Below, piece after piece: positions 17,398 to 17,500 of a stretch of DNA of 17,500 nucleotides. The stretch lies in assembly GCA_009663005.1 (NCBI GenBank), contig CM018897.1, positions 95,416 to 112,915 of the forward strand, read 5' to 3'. This DNA comes from Actinidia chinensis. Lineage: Eukaryota; Streptophyta; Magnoliopsida; Ericales; Actinidiaceae. Within the stretch, counting starts at the first letter, position 1; each line of letters begins with the position of its first letter. Position numbers and translations under genes: made by a program. Under the pieces are notes generated by a model. It was not told where the DNA came from. It made no database searches and saw nothing but the letters and a program-made list of their open reading frames with translations.

Positions 17398-17500
17398 TAG
17401 GGGTGGCAATTGGGTGGGTTGGGTCAATATTGGGCGGGTCATAAATGGGTTGGGTCACTAATGGGTTGATGACCCATTTAACAACATGGTTATAACCCAC
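17398..17500. mobile_element. Probable hAT-type non-autonomous element end, cut by window
   Basis: It starts TAGGGGTGGCAAT and continues with repeated GGGTTGGGTCA, GGGCGGGTCA and TGACCCATTT words. Plant hAT-like elements often begin with this kind of sequence, followed by GGGTCGGGT-type subterminal repeats. The other end and any 8-bp target duplication lie outside the window. Confidence 0.5.

Overview
The window looks like nuclear DNA of a flowering plant. It holds an intron-rich plant gene with GT-AG introns, a Ty1/Copia LTR retrotransposon, an L1-type LINE remnant, and telomere-like and CT-rich sequence in a probable gene leader. I could not run alignments; all family calls come from reading translated sequence against remembered family motifs.

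Layout on the + strand: (1) positions 96-343 hold a frame-broken exon fragment resembling the N-terminal FG-repeat region of the nucleoporin NUP98. (2) Positions 893-6431 hold one near full-length Ty1/Copia element (Tork/Tnt1-like by look): LTR, tRNA-Met-type primer site, gag, protease, integrase, reverse transcriptase, RNase H, polypurine tract, LTR. Its polyprotein is broken in every domain. (3) Positions 6432-7370 are AT-rich intergenic DNA with a GGTTTTGGTC-type repeat patch. (4) From about 7717 to the right edge runs a membrane-bound O-acyltransferase gene of the GUP1/HHAT-like group. Eleven exons are recognisable, and the 3' part, including the expected catalytic histidine region, lies beyond the window. 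(5) Intron 6 carries an antisense 5'-truncated LINE. Intron 9 carries a 242-bp tandem duplication and an ATATCGG-like repeat patch. The last ~100 bases look like the start of a hAT-type non-autonomous element.

The most informative pattern is how the damage is distributed. The NUP98 fragment, the Copia element and exons 1, 3 and 5 of the acyltransferase are riddled with single-base insertions and deletions. Exons 6-11 (11278-16624) read as one continuous open frame with canonical splice sites and matching phases. The two LTRs also differ by about as many small indels as substitutions. Localised, poorly polished sequence up to about 11.2 kb explains this better than uniform pseudogene decay, but both remain possible.

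I found no undescribed biological system that I can support. There is no CRISPR array, tRNA, rRNA or bacterial-type operon.
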